Part shown: positions 42,428 through 52,986 of the stretch, in pieces
Layout of the letters: each line of letters begins with the position of its first letter
Numbering within the stretch: position 1 is the first letter of the stretch
DNA from: Paragorgia papillata
Taxonomy: Eukaryota > Cnidaria > Anthozoa > Scleralcyonacea > Coralliidae
Length of the DNA: 64,000 nucleotides
Assembly (NCBI GenBank): GCA_035771165.1
Contig: JAWNZC010000223.1
Coordinates: 248,001-312,000 of the forward strand
Direction: 5' to 3'
Program-made: the position numbers and the translations under genes
The notes under the pieces: model-generated
Databases searched by the model: none
The model's input: only the letters and a program-made list of their open reading frames with translations
What the model was told of the DNA's origin: nothing

Positions 42428-43800
42428 CCAGATTTCGTCTCCCTCGCTTTTTCTCCACGCGTGTAAAGTGGACTACACGCATGTCGAGATTAGCACCCTC
42501 ACCGGGCTCCGGGCCTTCGGCCCTACGCCCGGGCTCGGGGATAAAAATCTACTTACGCGCTTAATATTATGTAACCAGAAAAATGCTGCACCACAAGACT
42601 TAGATATATGGGTGGACATAGAAAAATTTGAATCAAACCAAAATCCTAGATTACGCACTGCAGAAGTTGGCTTAATATCCATTGTTCCCACGCGAATTGC
42701 ACAAGGATTAATTTTCAAAAGTTGTTGTCTAGATCCTATAATTATAAATTCAGTCTTATCATCATTAATCTTTAATTTATCCTGGAACATCCATTTTCTC
42801 AAGTCATGTATGCAGCTCTCAATGGCACACACCGCCTCAGCTTGATCCACAGAACTGTTAGGTTTGAATGACAAATATAACTGCGTGTCATCAGCGAAGC
42901 AGTGGGCATCAGGGAGATGAGCTTGCACGATCTCAAAAAGTTTGGAGGCATACATCACAAAGAGTAACGGGCCCAAGCAGCTTCCTTGTGGAACACCAGA
43001 ACGCAAGTCAAAGCTATCTGATGTAACACCATCAAATAAGAGGCAATGACTACGTCCTGACAAGTACGAGGCAAACCAATCCAAAGCCTTCCCACGTATA
43101 CCAAACCTCATGTTCATGCGCCTTAACAAAATTTCATGATCCACCGTATCAAACGCAGCACTTAAGTCCAAAAGAACAAGTAATGTGACACGCTGAGAGT
43201 TCATGTTTAAAAGAATATCTTTAGCAACTTTTAGTAAAGCTGGCTCCGTGCTATGGTATTGAAGATATGCAGACTACAGTAATGGGTAAACGCCTGAACG
43301 GTTTAGATTGTCTTGAGTCTGGTTGAAAACTGCACACTCTGTGAGCTTTGAAACATATGCCAGATTACTTTCAGGGCGTAAATTCGTGAACGCCGACTCC
43401 AAGCCCGCTTTCTTCAATAAGGGAAGAACCACAGCCTCTTTCCAATCTTCAGGAAAAAAAACAGTTTCCAAAGAGATGTTAATAACCTTTGTAATCACTG
43501 GGATAAGAGGATTGATACATGATTGCAATAGAGGGGTGGGTATCGGATCTAGGCAGCAGGATGTTGATACATGATTGCAATAGAGGGGTGGGTATCGGAT
43601 CTAGGCAGCAGGATGTAGCTTTAGAGTTCGCAATAAGCATGCGCACATAATCCTCAGTCAACAGATCATAAGAATCAAACCACAGTGCCGGTGGTGTCTC
43701 ACTAGCAGACATATCTTCCGTTTGTCAAGCTCGTGCACGAAGTATCTACCTATGTCATTTGCTAGTGCCGATTTGTCAACATAGTCCGGGAAAGATAAAG
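40738..43800 (-). pseudogene. CR1/L2-type LINE, interrupted
   Basis: Minus strand, 5' truncated. FPDYVDKSALANDIGRYFV at about 43790, then CCLDPIPTPLLQSC, the RT (VLLDLSAAFDTVDHEILL motif A, SGVPQGSCLGPLLFVMYASK motif B, HCFADDTQLYL motif C), NLGFWFDSN, and the C-terminal part 41341-40885 (TTRIDYCNSLLYGLPDCQ, HITPVLRELHWLPVRLRI, AAPKLWNELPVDLR). The (TAA)n at 40739-40769 is the 3' tail. About 1.2 kb (roughly 41342-42540) is inserted between RT and C-terminus, including a (TA)n run at 42347-42419. Frameshifts are near 43270 and 43550. Confidence 0.88.
43512..43615. repeat. 52-bp perfect tandem duplication inside the LINE
   Basis: TTGATACATGATTGCAATAG...GGCAGCAGGATG is present at 43512-43563 and again at 43564-43615 with no visible difference. 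It disrupts the LINE reading frame. Confidence 0.95.
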
Positions 43801-43988
43801 TATCCCTCTCAACTAAGAGACTTTTCAATTATTATATATACTTCCTTATCTTTCCATACTTTATCAAAAAAAATGTTTGCCAATAATAATCCGCATGCAA
43901 ACAAAAACACACGGATTACTAATTTTCTCCCCAATAACAGCATATAATTCACAGGTAAAAACACACTCATCAACATGGTAATGGTGTG

Positions 43989-44252
43989 CTAGAACGAACA
44001 ATATTTTCCTATTTCCAAAGTATAGCCATACTCACCCTGATATAATGTTTAAAATTGTTTATCCGCAGGACTTGGGTAAATTCCTTCAGTATTCACTGCT
44101 TCAAAAATAATCTTTTGATCATCTCTTATGTCAAACATATGGTTCCCATCAACTTTTTGTACGTCTAGCACTTTAAAACGTGTACCAGGCCATCTATCCA
44201 ACATAGACGGTATTCGTGCGTATACAATAAACTTTGCTTGATCTCTATTCAT
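43989..44252 (-). pseudogene. paralogous ~87-aa protein, copy 2, one nonsense codon
   Basis: It starts MNRDQAKFIVYARIPSMLDR, then WPGTRFKVLDVQ, down to ADKQF and TAA at 44049. The same frame continues TLYQGEYGYTLEIGKYCSF to a TAG at 43989, matching the end of copy 1 (TLYMGGYDYANAIGHY). One Tyr-to-stop change therefore split an 87-codon gene. An upstream in-frame ATG at 44282 exists. A TATATAA on the minus strand at 44336-44330 lies 50-80 bp ahead. Confidence 0.6.
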
Positions 44253-44329
44253 GTTTACAAATTGCTTATACACTATGTTCACTCAATACAACGTGCAAAT
44301 GTGTTATATGAGCGGAAAGAAAATGTGTC

Positions 44330-44336
44330 TTATATA
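44330..44336 (-). promoter_or_regulatory. TATA box for paralogue copy 2
   Basis: GTATATAAGACACAT reads on the minus strand upstream of ATG 44252. Copy 1 keeps TTAAGACAC at the equivalent place (about 40730) but its TATA is replaced by the LINE (TAA)n tail. Confidence 0.5.
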
Positions 44337-44339
44337 CAT

Positions 44340-45020
44340 CCTTCAACACTTTAACCCCCAAAAAATAATTATACAATTCCGTAATAATAATCCGAAAAAA
44401 AATACACGGATTATTATTTTTTTGTCACAACATCATATAATGCATGACGTCAGACAAAAACACACATTCAATGGCATAGCGTCACGCTAGAATGACCTCT
44501 GCGCAACACAAACAAAACATTGCGCAAAGAAATAATTTTATTTTTATTATGAAAAAAAATTATTATTCTGAACCATTTTTCACGTCGTCAACAACAGAAG
44601 GTGGAACGATAAGTGATACCACTCTTATATATCCAAAACGGATACACTAAGATACACTGATACCGTCACTTACGCTTTCATTTCCTCTTGGTAATGACGT
44701 CAACAAAACTTTTTTTTCCATAAACGGAAACCCAACTGGTTTTTGCGCAATGAAAAAAAAATAAAGTTCTTTGATTGGGTAACCAATTAAAATGAATTGA
44801 TGTGACTGGTTTAGAGCTTGTGCCAGACTCCAACACATAAAAAAATAATAATATACTATATACTACTGCGATGGCTGGCTGCCACCACACTCTGACCTGG
44901 ATATAGACTCTTAGGACATGCTGCTTGAGAGCACCATGGGTGGGTGGGTGGCAGTTTGTCACTCTGCCATGTACTTGCAGAAAAGATACCATCTCAGCTC
45001 AGGGACGCTCTCAATATGGA
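44340..45020. other. repeat of paralogue 3' flank, then no gene
   Basis: AATAATAATCCGAAAAAAAA to GCTAGAATGA (about 44380-44494) is a diverged copy of the 3' flank of copy 2 (about 43886-43997). This suggests a tandem array with a further, unrecognised unit. A short minus-strand frame ending VPPSVVDDVKNGSE lies at about 44570-44640. Nothing else is seen. Confidence 0.4.
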
Positions 45021-45023
45021 TCC

Positions 45024-48000
45024 CTATGGTGAATATGCTGCACATACGAACCTTGCTAATGTGGAGAGCAGTTCTTCCGTGACTTCACTGGTGTTGGAAA
45101 GTTTCTTCACCGCATTGATGACATCGTTGTCTGTTTTTAGGTAGGTATTCAGCCAGTTTCTTTTTCCTATCCTGGAAAACCTCCCAGTGTTATCTGCTCC
45201 TGTGAAGGCATGAAATGTTGGCAAACCCTTTGCTCGATCTGCACCTAATGCCGCCCATATTGGATTCACTTCCACGACTCCTGATACCATTGAAATAGAC
45301 GTATTTCTCAGCAAGATGTCATAGTTGGTAATTACCAGCACCAGTACATCTGTGTCTGGGGAGAAGAACACGAGTTGTGCATCAGGGGGGTTTCGACGTG
45401 ATGCGAGAACTGCCTGATGGATCAACAATGTATCTGCTTCTTCATGGTTGTTGTCTTCAAAGTACAGCTGCCTGTTGTTCTTGGTGCATCCTGCAGCAGC
45501 GACAATGACAAGCTTGGTGGAGTTTCTGCTGTATTCAAGGGTCCTTGATGCCAGGTATTCTGTCAATTTAGCCTTTGTTTGGTCATGGGAAAGAAGCGGC
45601 TCATTGGGATGTTTTTTTATGTTGGTATTATCTCTAATCTGATATTGGACTGGATCCTTTCCATGTCTACTTTTCACCCTTGTGGCATGCTTTAAGGAGT
45701 CAGCCTTGTAGGTGTCAAACACCAGAATAACCTCATCATATTCTCTGGTTAGAGACATCACTCTGTCATAGAACCATTCGCTGAGATTCTTGACCATCAC
45801 CACAGTTGGTGGCTTCTTTGTTAGCTTTTCGACAAGTACCATGCCATCCGCCAGTGCAATTTTGCGACTAGTACGGCCGTCTTCATTGGATGTAGGTTCC
45901 AGAGTCTCTGTGTCGATTGGATTTTCATGCAATAAACCTGCAGCCCGTGGATTTCCTGATTTTCCTTGTCCACCTTTGCCAGTTTCTCTAGAAGGTGGAT
46001 TAGCTTCGACTTGTCAGTGCATGGCAGTATTTCCCCACTGGGGGGCAAACAGTGCTCTTGGTGTTAGTGTGAACTCATAGTTCTCAATAGCATGTTTCTG
46101 GTTGATTTGTCTGTCAAACCTGGCAAGGATCATCAGCCTGCCATACAGATCCTTGGTCTCCTTGAGATCTACAGTATTGTCTCAACATTTTGTTGTTTTC
46201 CTTTTTGACTTTAGCCCAGGGGCTTATATTTCCATTGATTCTCTCTGAGACATAGTTCTCATACAGTTTCTGGCCTGTGGCATCTATGTTCAAGATTTGC
46301 GGGACATATTCTTGTGGTATATAGGCATTTGTGATCATGTTGTACAACTTGTCACCCTCTTCATCAATTGGGTTGCCATGGCTGATTATGGCAGCCTTGA
46401 TCTTGTAAATTGCCTCATGATTTCTGTTGATCCGGCTAGACCCTAGATCAGGATGCTGTGTGTCCTTGCCGCGTGCTTAGGTACCAAGCTGACTCTTGAA
46501 CTTTCTTGACATGCGGGACAGTTCTGCCGAAGCCATAAAGAATATTTGGCTAGCATTGGCATTGTTGGAAATGCCAATCAGTCTGGAGTGAACCTTCACC
46601 ATTTTGTTGAGATGTTCACATGCGTGGTCTGCACCAATTGACACAAATGGAATGTCATTCTTTGTGACTGACAGGTTACCTGAGGTATCCGGATGGTTGG
46701 TTCTCAGGTCATACATATCTGTAATGTATCTGGGGCAGAGTCTCTTCTAATTGATTCGGTCAAAAGCAAAGAAGAACTTGATGATGGAGTGCCAGATCAG
46801 CATTTCTGGATGCTGCAACAAAGAACAGGATGGTTTCCACTGTGTGTAGGTAGTTCATGATGGACTTGAACATGGCATTTTTGGATCTCTGCACCTCCCA
46901 CTCTGTGAATGCCTCCACAATCTCAGCAGTAGTAAAGGCTTCCAGGAGGGTATTGTGCGCTTGCTTTGCAGACTCAGCCTTTGCGGATTTGTTCTTCTCA
47001 GAGCAGGCTGCTTCCACTTGCTCTGTTGACTCCCAGCAGACGTCTTTTAGCTGTGGGTTCTCTTTGGGGAATTCCTCCTGTGCTATTTCATACAGAGCTA
47101 CGTACGAGTAAATGTGGCCCCGGAGGGAACGTTTGTAGTGTGTACACTGAAGTATTTGCCTTGTTCTTGCATCACCATAGACGTCAGCTTCTATCCAGGC
47201 ATCGTCTATGCCAGAGTTCTCTATGGAGACTCCAAGAGCTCTCAGAGCTGTCATAACGAGATGTCGTTCACTAAGTCTTGGGACCACTGTGCGTTTCAAG
47301 TCAGGTCTGCTATCTACCAACTGCACAACCTTCTCGTAGAGAGCCATGTCAAATGAAATGACAGTGGGGTGTGCTTCACCAACTGCCAGACGCCTTAGCT
47401 GACTTGTTTGTTCGATAACAGTAATCAGGATCGACCACTCATGCACCACCTCTGGAAGCAGTGGTGAGGCTCCAACCTGAGTGACAGACTTACTTGTGGA
47501 CATTAATGAGTTGTAGCCTGCCCAACATGGAATTTTTCGGGAATCCTCTCCTTCCTTCAGCCTGGATACTGGAGAAGCAATCAGCCACCCCATGTGTGTC
47601 AGCTGATAATTTCCAGAAATCCCCTGCTTGTTGACTGCAAACTCATTTGTTCTTTTGTTTGGTTGTGGCTTTGGCTTGTCACAGTGGATGATATTTACAT
47701 GGTATGGTGTAACTGAAAGGCTCTTGCATCCCCAATGGTCAGAGGTTGCGCGATTGATTCTCCAGCGGCATCAGCTTTCTGGTATACTGCCACAATTGTT
47801 CCATGAGTGGTGCTCTTTCCATCAGTTGTATCCTCCGCAAAATCTGTATTGTCTGCAGCAAAAAAGACAAATGCTCCCTTCTTCAGGAATGGGGGCACAT
47901 AGAGATCTTGAAATTGCCTGGTGTTTTCCACAACAGCATTGGCAAGAGCAGTTTCTAGAAGCAGGGTGCGGCCATGTGGAACACAGTAGCCACGTGCATT

Positions 48001-48060
48001 TAGAAGACCCATCAGCATTTTGTTTCTCGTGTCATGAAACAAAAAGCCGAACAAGGACAA
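45024..48060 (-). pseudogene. multi-copy cnidarian/fish-type gene family, PIN-like C-terminus
   Basis: Segments in order: 48060-47695 (FFAADNTDFAEDTTDGKSTT), 47593-46760 (MGWLIASPV, SFDMALYEKVVQLVDSRPDL, ENSGIDDAWIEADVYGDART, NAMFKSIMNYLHTVETILFF), 46716-46477 (FVSIGADHACEHLNKMVKVH), 46347-46114, and 45932-45024 (VILVFDTYKADSLKHATRVK, NHEEADTLLIHQAVLA, FFSPDTDVLVLV, FHAFTGADNTGRFSRIGK). I know these blocks as a repetitive uncharacterised family. Spaced acidic residues (FDTY, EEADT, DTDVL) look like a PIN/FEN nuclease, which is inference. A stop near 46743 and several frame changes make this a pseudogene. Confidence 0.65.
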
Positions 48061-48062
48061 GG

Positions 48063-48310
48063 GAAGCCTTTAGGAGAAGATTTCCAAATCTTGACGTAGC
48101 ATACATAATTTGGACAAGTTAAAATTTTGATGTTGCCTCCTTAAATGACTACAGGGAGCGAGTAGATAACTACTTAGCTCTGAAAATTTCAGACAACAAA
48201 GAACGAGGGATGGGCTTTCGGCGTGATATAAAAATTTACTTCTTGTACCATAATTAAAGGTGTACCTCATAAATGGATGGGGGGCATTTTTACTGTATTT
48301 TGCATACATT
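48063..48310. repeat. second copy of the dispersed repeat of 20790-21110
   Basis: The reverse complement (GTAAATTTTTATATCACGCC, GAAATTTTCAGAGCTAAGTA, AAAATTTTAACTTGTCCAAA) matches 20790-21030. It starts exactly where the pseudogene 5' end stops, so the gene's first exon may be cut here. Confidence 0.75.
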
Positions 48311-48469
48311 TGAGTACCGATGAGTACACCTCTATAATTACATTTTATTCACGTAGGACACTTGGTGGGGAATACGGAAAATGGTTGCATGACACTCAAA
48401 TAACTAATTACGTATTGATATTATAGATACAAAATTTATCTAAATAGCATATATAATAAAACTATAATG

Positions 48470-48500
<31 letters not shown>

Positions 48501-48561
48501 GTTTATTAAATTGAATGGCAAAAAAAGAATGAATTGTAACATTCTTGTAGATTATATTAAA
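48311..48561. other. spacer with (AAT)n microsatellite
   Basis: The (AAT)n run is at about 48469-48498. No gene is seen. Confidence 0.5.
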
Positions 48562-48691
48562 GCTAAAGTCAACCGAAAAATTTCGGCTGACTCGAGCGGG
48601 ATTTGAGCTCGCACCTTACGGCGGACCGGTATCCGGAAGGTGCGAGTTCAATCCCGCTCGAATCAGCCGAAATTTTTCGGTTGACTTTAGC
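48562..48691. repeat. 130-bp palindrome with a B-box-like arm
   Basis: GCTAAAGTCAACCGAAAAAT pairs with AATTTTTCGGTTGACTTTAGC across arms of about 55 bp. The loop is about CGGCGGACCGGTATCCGG. The arm GGTGCGAGTTCAATCCCGCT has a Pol III B-box-like core. It could be an inverted pair of tRNA-derived SINE pieces or a MITE. Confidence 0.85.
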
Positions 48692-49249
48692 AGTGTACGA
48701 AATCATGAAATATTTTCTCATGTTTCTCTGAGGATGGTTCTGTAATACAACTCAATGAGAGTGCAATAAAAGTTATTATGTGGCAATGTGATTTATTGTA
48801 TATTATATCCAGATTATTTACCAGAGTATTTGCTAACACCATCGTAGCAACTCCTTTTAACCACCTTTCTTGTAGGTGCAATTTAGTCAGTACATTTTGC
48901 AACACTCTCTGCAACACTACCACTGACTCTGTAAAAACTTGCGCCCAGAAGTCGAGGTACCTAATTGCCCAAGCAAGGAGGATCTCCTATAATTTATAGA
49001 ATTGGAATATTACATCCCGTGTCAACGCTCCTCCTTTTAAGCGCGGTAGATAAGAGCAAAAATATTAACCGCGCTCGTATTATGTCAGACTATAATATAC
49101 ATAATTGCAGTGTATTAGAACGAAGAATACACTTCAGAATATATTATGTGGAGAAATGTGATGCCCCTTACTATAAAATTAACTTCATTACTGATTATTA
49201 ATTAACTTCATTAACTCATACTGTAAATGCATCTTTAAAAAGACGCTTA
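48692..49249. other. intergenic, no gene seen
   Basis: Only short ORFs without motifs. ATTAACTTCATTA is repeated at about 49178 and 49201. Confidence 0.4.
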
Positions 49250-51231
49250 CTTTATTTTCTTCCATGAACAATGACAGCTCTTCCAATTGTATTTATCATG
49301 CGAAGGTCTACCCTTTGTTGAGGCAAAGTAATTAAAACGTATAACCCTTCCCACAAGTCTGTAAAGATATATAATAAAAGATATATAATGTTAATGTTCT
49401 TTATATCTGTACAATTTGTTGTGTATGTCGTCAGATACATGTAAGTAATAGATAAAGCATGAGCATCTGCATGCAATAAAAATTCAACAGAACAGTTTAA
49501 TAGTAAGGTTATCGTTACATGCATCATTTGTACTGTATACACTGTAGTTCTTTTTCAGACTTGAAAAAAGTTGATGTTGGTTTGACGTTGTACAATTTTC
49601 TGGGTTTTCAGTTACAGTATGATGTGGTAAAAATGTCAAAATGACACATACAATACCTCTCCAAGCAAAGACCACACTATAAGATTTTCAGCTGGGATAA
49701 GTCCTTCCAAAATGAAGACTGCCACTTTCATGCAAAGTTTATAGTCTCTGCCAACATAAGATCCATAATTTTTGGTTATGTTCCCTTTCATGCGTCGACT
49801 GAATGCACTCATATTCAATGCAACAACTTTGGGGTTTTTTCAGCTGTCATTGATTTGATCATTGCCTCAAGCAAGTCTTCACTGGACCCGACATGATTGT
49901 GTGTAGTATTTCAACGGGTGTCTTCATGCAAAAAATAAGGCATACAGTACTAAGACGCATAAAAGATACATTTGATTTTATTATACTACAGTATTTAGAA
50001 ATTAATTCTTACATGCATGTTGATCAGGAACTTTTTGATGAGTACGGTACCATACTAATATACTACATCTAAAAATTATACCATCACAAAACTGAATAAC
50101 TAAACAATTGTGAAAAGTATAAAAATATTCTTACTTTGACCACAAAAAGTTGAAAAACATTCCAATGCACCACCATTTTCTGTTACACCAGTGTTTTTTC
50201 GCACTTTTTTTCGCTGACCTTCATTTCTTTAGAAATTTAAAAAATAATAAAATAATAAACATTCATTCAGTTAAATTAAATAAAACAGTGCAATTTACAC
50301 ATTGACTGTCACAATTACACTATTTAACTTGAGGCAAAGTCTATTGCCTTATAATCAATAATATACAATTATTTGTCATACTAGCATTGTTCTATTTTTC
50401 GTAAACTTTCTTTGACGAATGCATCCGTTCTTATGGTCTGCAACTGTGTTCCATTCTCTGTTGTTGCCTGATAACAAAACATATTGACTAAAATTATTAT
50501 ACTTTACTAGTAAATGATATTCTAATATGTACTTGGTGCATATATTGTACATACACACATTTAATTAGGGTTACTGTAAGATTGAAATAATAAAATGCAT
50601 CAATAATTGTTACATACATTGCACTTTCTGCAGTATCTATTAGCACTGTTGTCAAGATGGTGTTCAAATTCAGAGGCTCGAGGATTGTCTGCAGCAACAC
50701 ACAATACTGGGCATTGCACCAGCACTTCTTGCTCTGTCAAAGAGTCGTACATCATTTTTCCTTCCTCCAATTCTAAAAAGTAAATTTACGTCTACTAGAA
50801 TTCACACAACTGATAATTTAGTCTAATTTCTTTATATATATGTGTGCACATAAAATAGAATACAAAGTGGTGTTGCTGGAAATTGCCATCAACAATGCAT
50901 AGGAGGGTGAGGGGGGCAATTTCAGATGAAGTTTGAAACGAAATTTGATTTTAAAATTAATTTCACACTGGGTGGTTTGAGTACTTTTGTTAAAGATTGT
51001 AGGTAGGTAGGTACATTACATGTACATGTATCAGTATGGTAATATGTTATAACTTTATATTAACTTTGTTTTGTAATTCATACCTTTCAGGTCTTTTGCA
51101 AGGGATTGTCTTAAATTATATGAATTGACAATGTTTGAAGCTGTAAGAAGATGGATGTTCTCAAATTTTCTTGCTTCTCTTTGAGGTAGTCCAGCCATAT
51201 GACCATGGAGTACGTCTCTAGTCTGTTTCAT
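49250..51231 (-). pseudogene. multi-exon transposase-like gene remnant
   Basis: Exons read on the minus strand. 51231-51084 is MKQTRDVLHGHMAGLPQREA to SLAKDLK, with donor GTATGA. 50772-50618 has LEEGKMMYDSLTEQEVLVQC, DNPRASEFEHHLDNSANRYC and RKC, between acceptor TTTTAG and donor GTATGT. About 50467-50384 is TTENGTQLQTIRTDAF. Then come GVTENGGALECFSTFCGQ (about 50130-50190), DTPVEILHTIMSGPVK (about 49900) and NYGSYVGRDYKLCMKVAVFI (about 49700-49770). I know DNPRASE...HLG and RDTPVEILHT as a repetitive transposase-like family related to the gene at 12329-14277. A TAG in the third exon and a frame change near 49860 suggest a dead copy. Confidence 0.55.
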
Positions 51232-51236
51232 TTTTT

Positions 51237-51286
51237 TGTAGTGTTACCACTTGTTTCATCACTGAAAATAACAAGTGGTAACACTA
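51237..51286. repeat. short palindrome
   Basis: GTAGTGTTACCACTTGTTTC and ACAAGTGGTAACACTAC form a 50-bp hairpin just upstream of the minus-strand first exon. A (TA)n run follows at about 51357-51400. Confidence 0.85.
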
Positions 51287-51361
51287 CAACTTGTTTTCCC
51301 TCTGCTTTTCCTTTGCTTTCATGAACTTTCAGAAACTCTACTTTTTCCTAAGAAATATATA

Positions 51362-51399
<38 letters not shown>

Positions 51400-51505
51400 A
51401 TATAGCTACTAATGGTATATGAGCTGTTCCGCAATTTGATTGGTTCAGCTACTCACTGTATATCAGCTCATATACGGTGAGTAATGAAAGCAATAAAAAA
51501 TCAAA

Positions 51506-52437
51506 ATGGCTGACCGTTTTGCTCAGCTTGATGAACAAGAAATAAGAACCCTTCTTGAGAATGCAACACCAGATAATACAAAAAAAACCAACAAGATATG
51601 GAATGAAAATATTTAATGGTAAGTAAAGCAAACTAAAAACTAGCCTTTTTCAAAATAAGGGGTGGTTTTGAAATTAAATTTGACATGAAACGACTGAAAA
51701 GGAGTGCAAAGTTTTAAAAGACAAGAGAGAAAGGTAGAAATTAAATTAATTACATTGAATTTTAGATTGGTTTACCTCTTCCAATTTTTTTGGCGGTTTG
51801 TAGATCACAGAGACGACAAAAGCAGAGTTAAACACTTGCTTGAAGGTGTTTTATACATCTGCTAGGCAAGTTGACGGCTCGTATTACAAGAAAAATACGA
51901 TAAAAAGCATCCGAGCAGCAGTTGACAGATTCTTGAGAAATCCTCCAAACAAGAAGCCATTTTCTATCATTGGCGACCCTGCTTTTACCGAAGCAAATTC
52001 AGTGTTAGATGCGTTCGTGAAAGACCTCAGGAAAACTGGGAAAACCGCCGGTTTAGTCCACAAAAAGCCAATAACCCAGGAGCAAATTAAGTTGTTGTTT
52101 GACAGTGGCGAATTAGGTACAGCCGACAGCACTGATCCATCACAATTGCTTTGTACCGTTTGGTTTTACCTTGGTTTTACTTGGGATGACGAGGAAGAGA
52201 AAACCACAGGAAACTTAAGCCAAATATCCTGGTTTTAAGATCAACAGCAGACGGCAAGTTATATTTCGAGCTGAACCGGGAAGTCGCAGGTTCAATCCTG
52301 TCAACAAAAAACCACCAAGGCGGTTTAGCCGACGTCGAAGACGAGTCCGACGGGAAAATCTTTGCCCAGCCAGTTTAAAATTCTGTCCTGTAGCCACCAT
52401 TCAGAATTATTTAAAGCACGGCATCTCTATTTAACAG
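51506..52437 (+). pseudogene. KIAA1958/ZMYM-like (Crypton-derived) gene, frameshifted
   Basis: Exon 1 (51506-51618) begins MADRFAQLDEQEIRTLLENA. A frame slip in an A run precedes PTRYGMKIFN, and GTAAGT follows. Exon 2 from about 51804 holds LKVFYTSARQVDGSYYKKNT, IKSIRAAVDRFLRN, ANSVLDAFVKDLRKTGKTAG, HKKPITQEQIKLLFDSGELG and FYLGF. After a frameshift near 52180 come GRENHRKLKPNILVLRSTAD and TKNHQGGLADVEDESDGKIF, and after another near 52375 FCPVATIQNYL. This is the DUF3504-type, tyrosine-recombinase-related family common in cnidarians. Broken at least three times. Confidence 0.8.
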
Positions 52438-52671
52438 AATCGACGGAATCAACAGAAATTTGGTTCATCGCTTACTAACAAACGGTTAATAAAATACATT
52501 TATTTACGTTTATTAGCTGAGACTGAAACTGATCTGTCGTCGATACTTCAAGTAACGTTATTGGATTAGACATATTACGTAAATATATACGCGTAATTGT
52601 TGAAAGCGATTTTATATTTTTGATTGCTATGATTGCGCAAATTACGGTGGCCCATAGGGGACATGCTAATT

Positions 52672-52986
52672 TTATATTAGTTGCTGCAATTTTATATTAG
52701 TTGCTGCAGTTTTATAAACAGTTGCTGCAATTTTATATTAGTTGCTGCAATTTTATAAATAGTTGCTGCAATTTTATATTAGTTGCTGCAATTTTATAAA
52801 TAGTTGCTGCAATTTTATAAACAGTTGCTGCAATTTTATATTAGTTGCTGCAATTTTATAAATAGTTGCTGCAGTTTTATAAACAGTTGCTGCAATTTTA
52901 TATTAGTTGCTGCAATTTTATAAATAGTTGCTGCAATTATATATTTAGTTGCTGCAATTTTATATTTAGTTGCTGCAATTTTATAT
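52672..52986. repeat. minisatellite, unit about 20-25 bp
   Basis: AGTTGCTGCAATTTTATATT alternates with AGTTGCTGCAATTTTATAAATA and ...AACA variants over about 315 bp. The ORF at 52866-53066 (CCNFI repeats) comes from it. Confidence 0.93.

Noticed and set aside
45448..47356. Several plus-strand ORFs of 64-96 codons
   Set aside because: They are shadows of the minus-strand multi-copy family.
48070..48309. Protein-coding gene in the repeat shared with 20777-21106
   Set aside because: No start, motif or splice evidence; both copies look like a nucleotide repeat.
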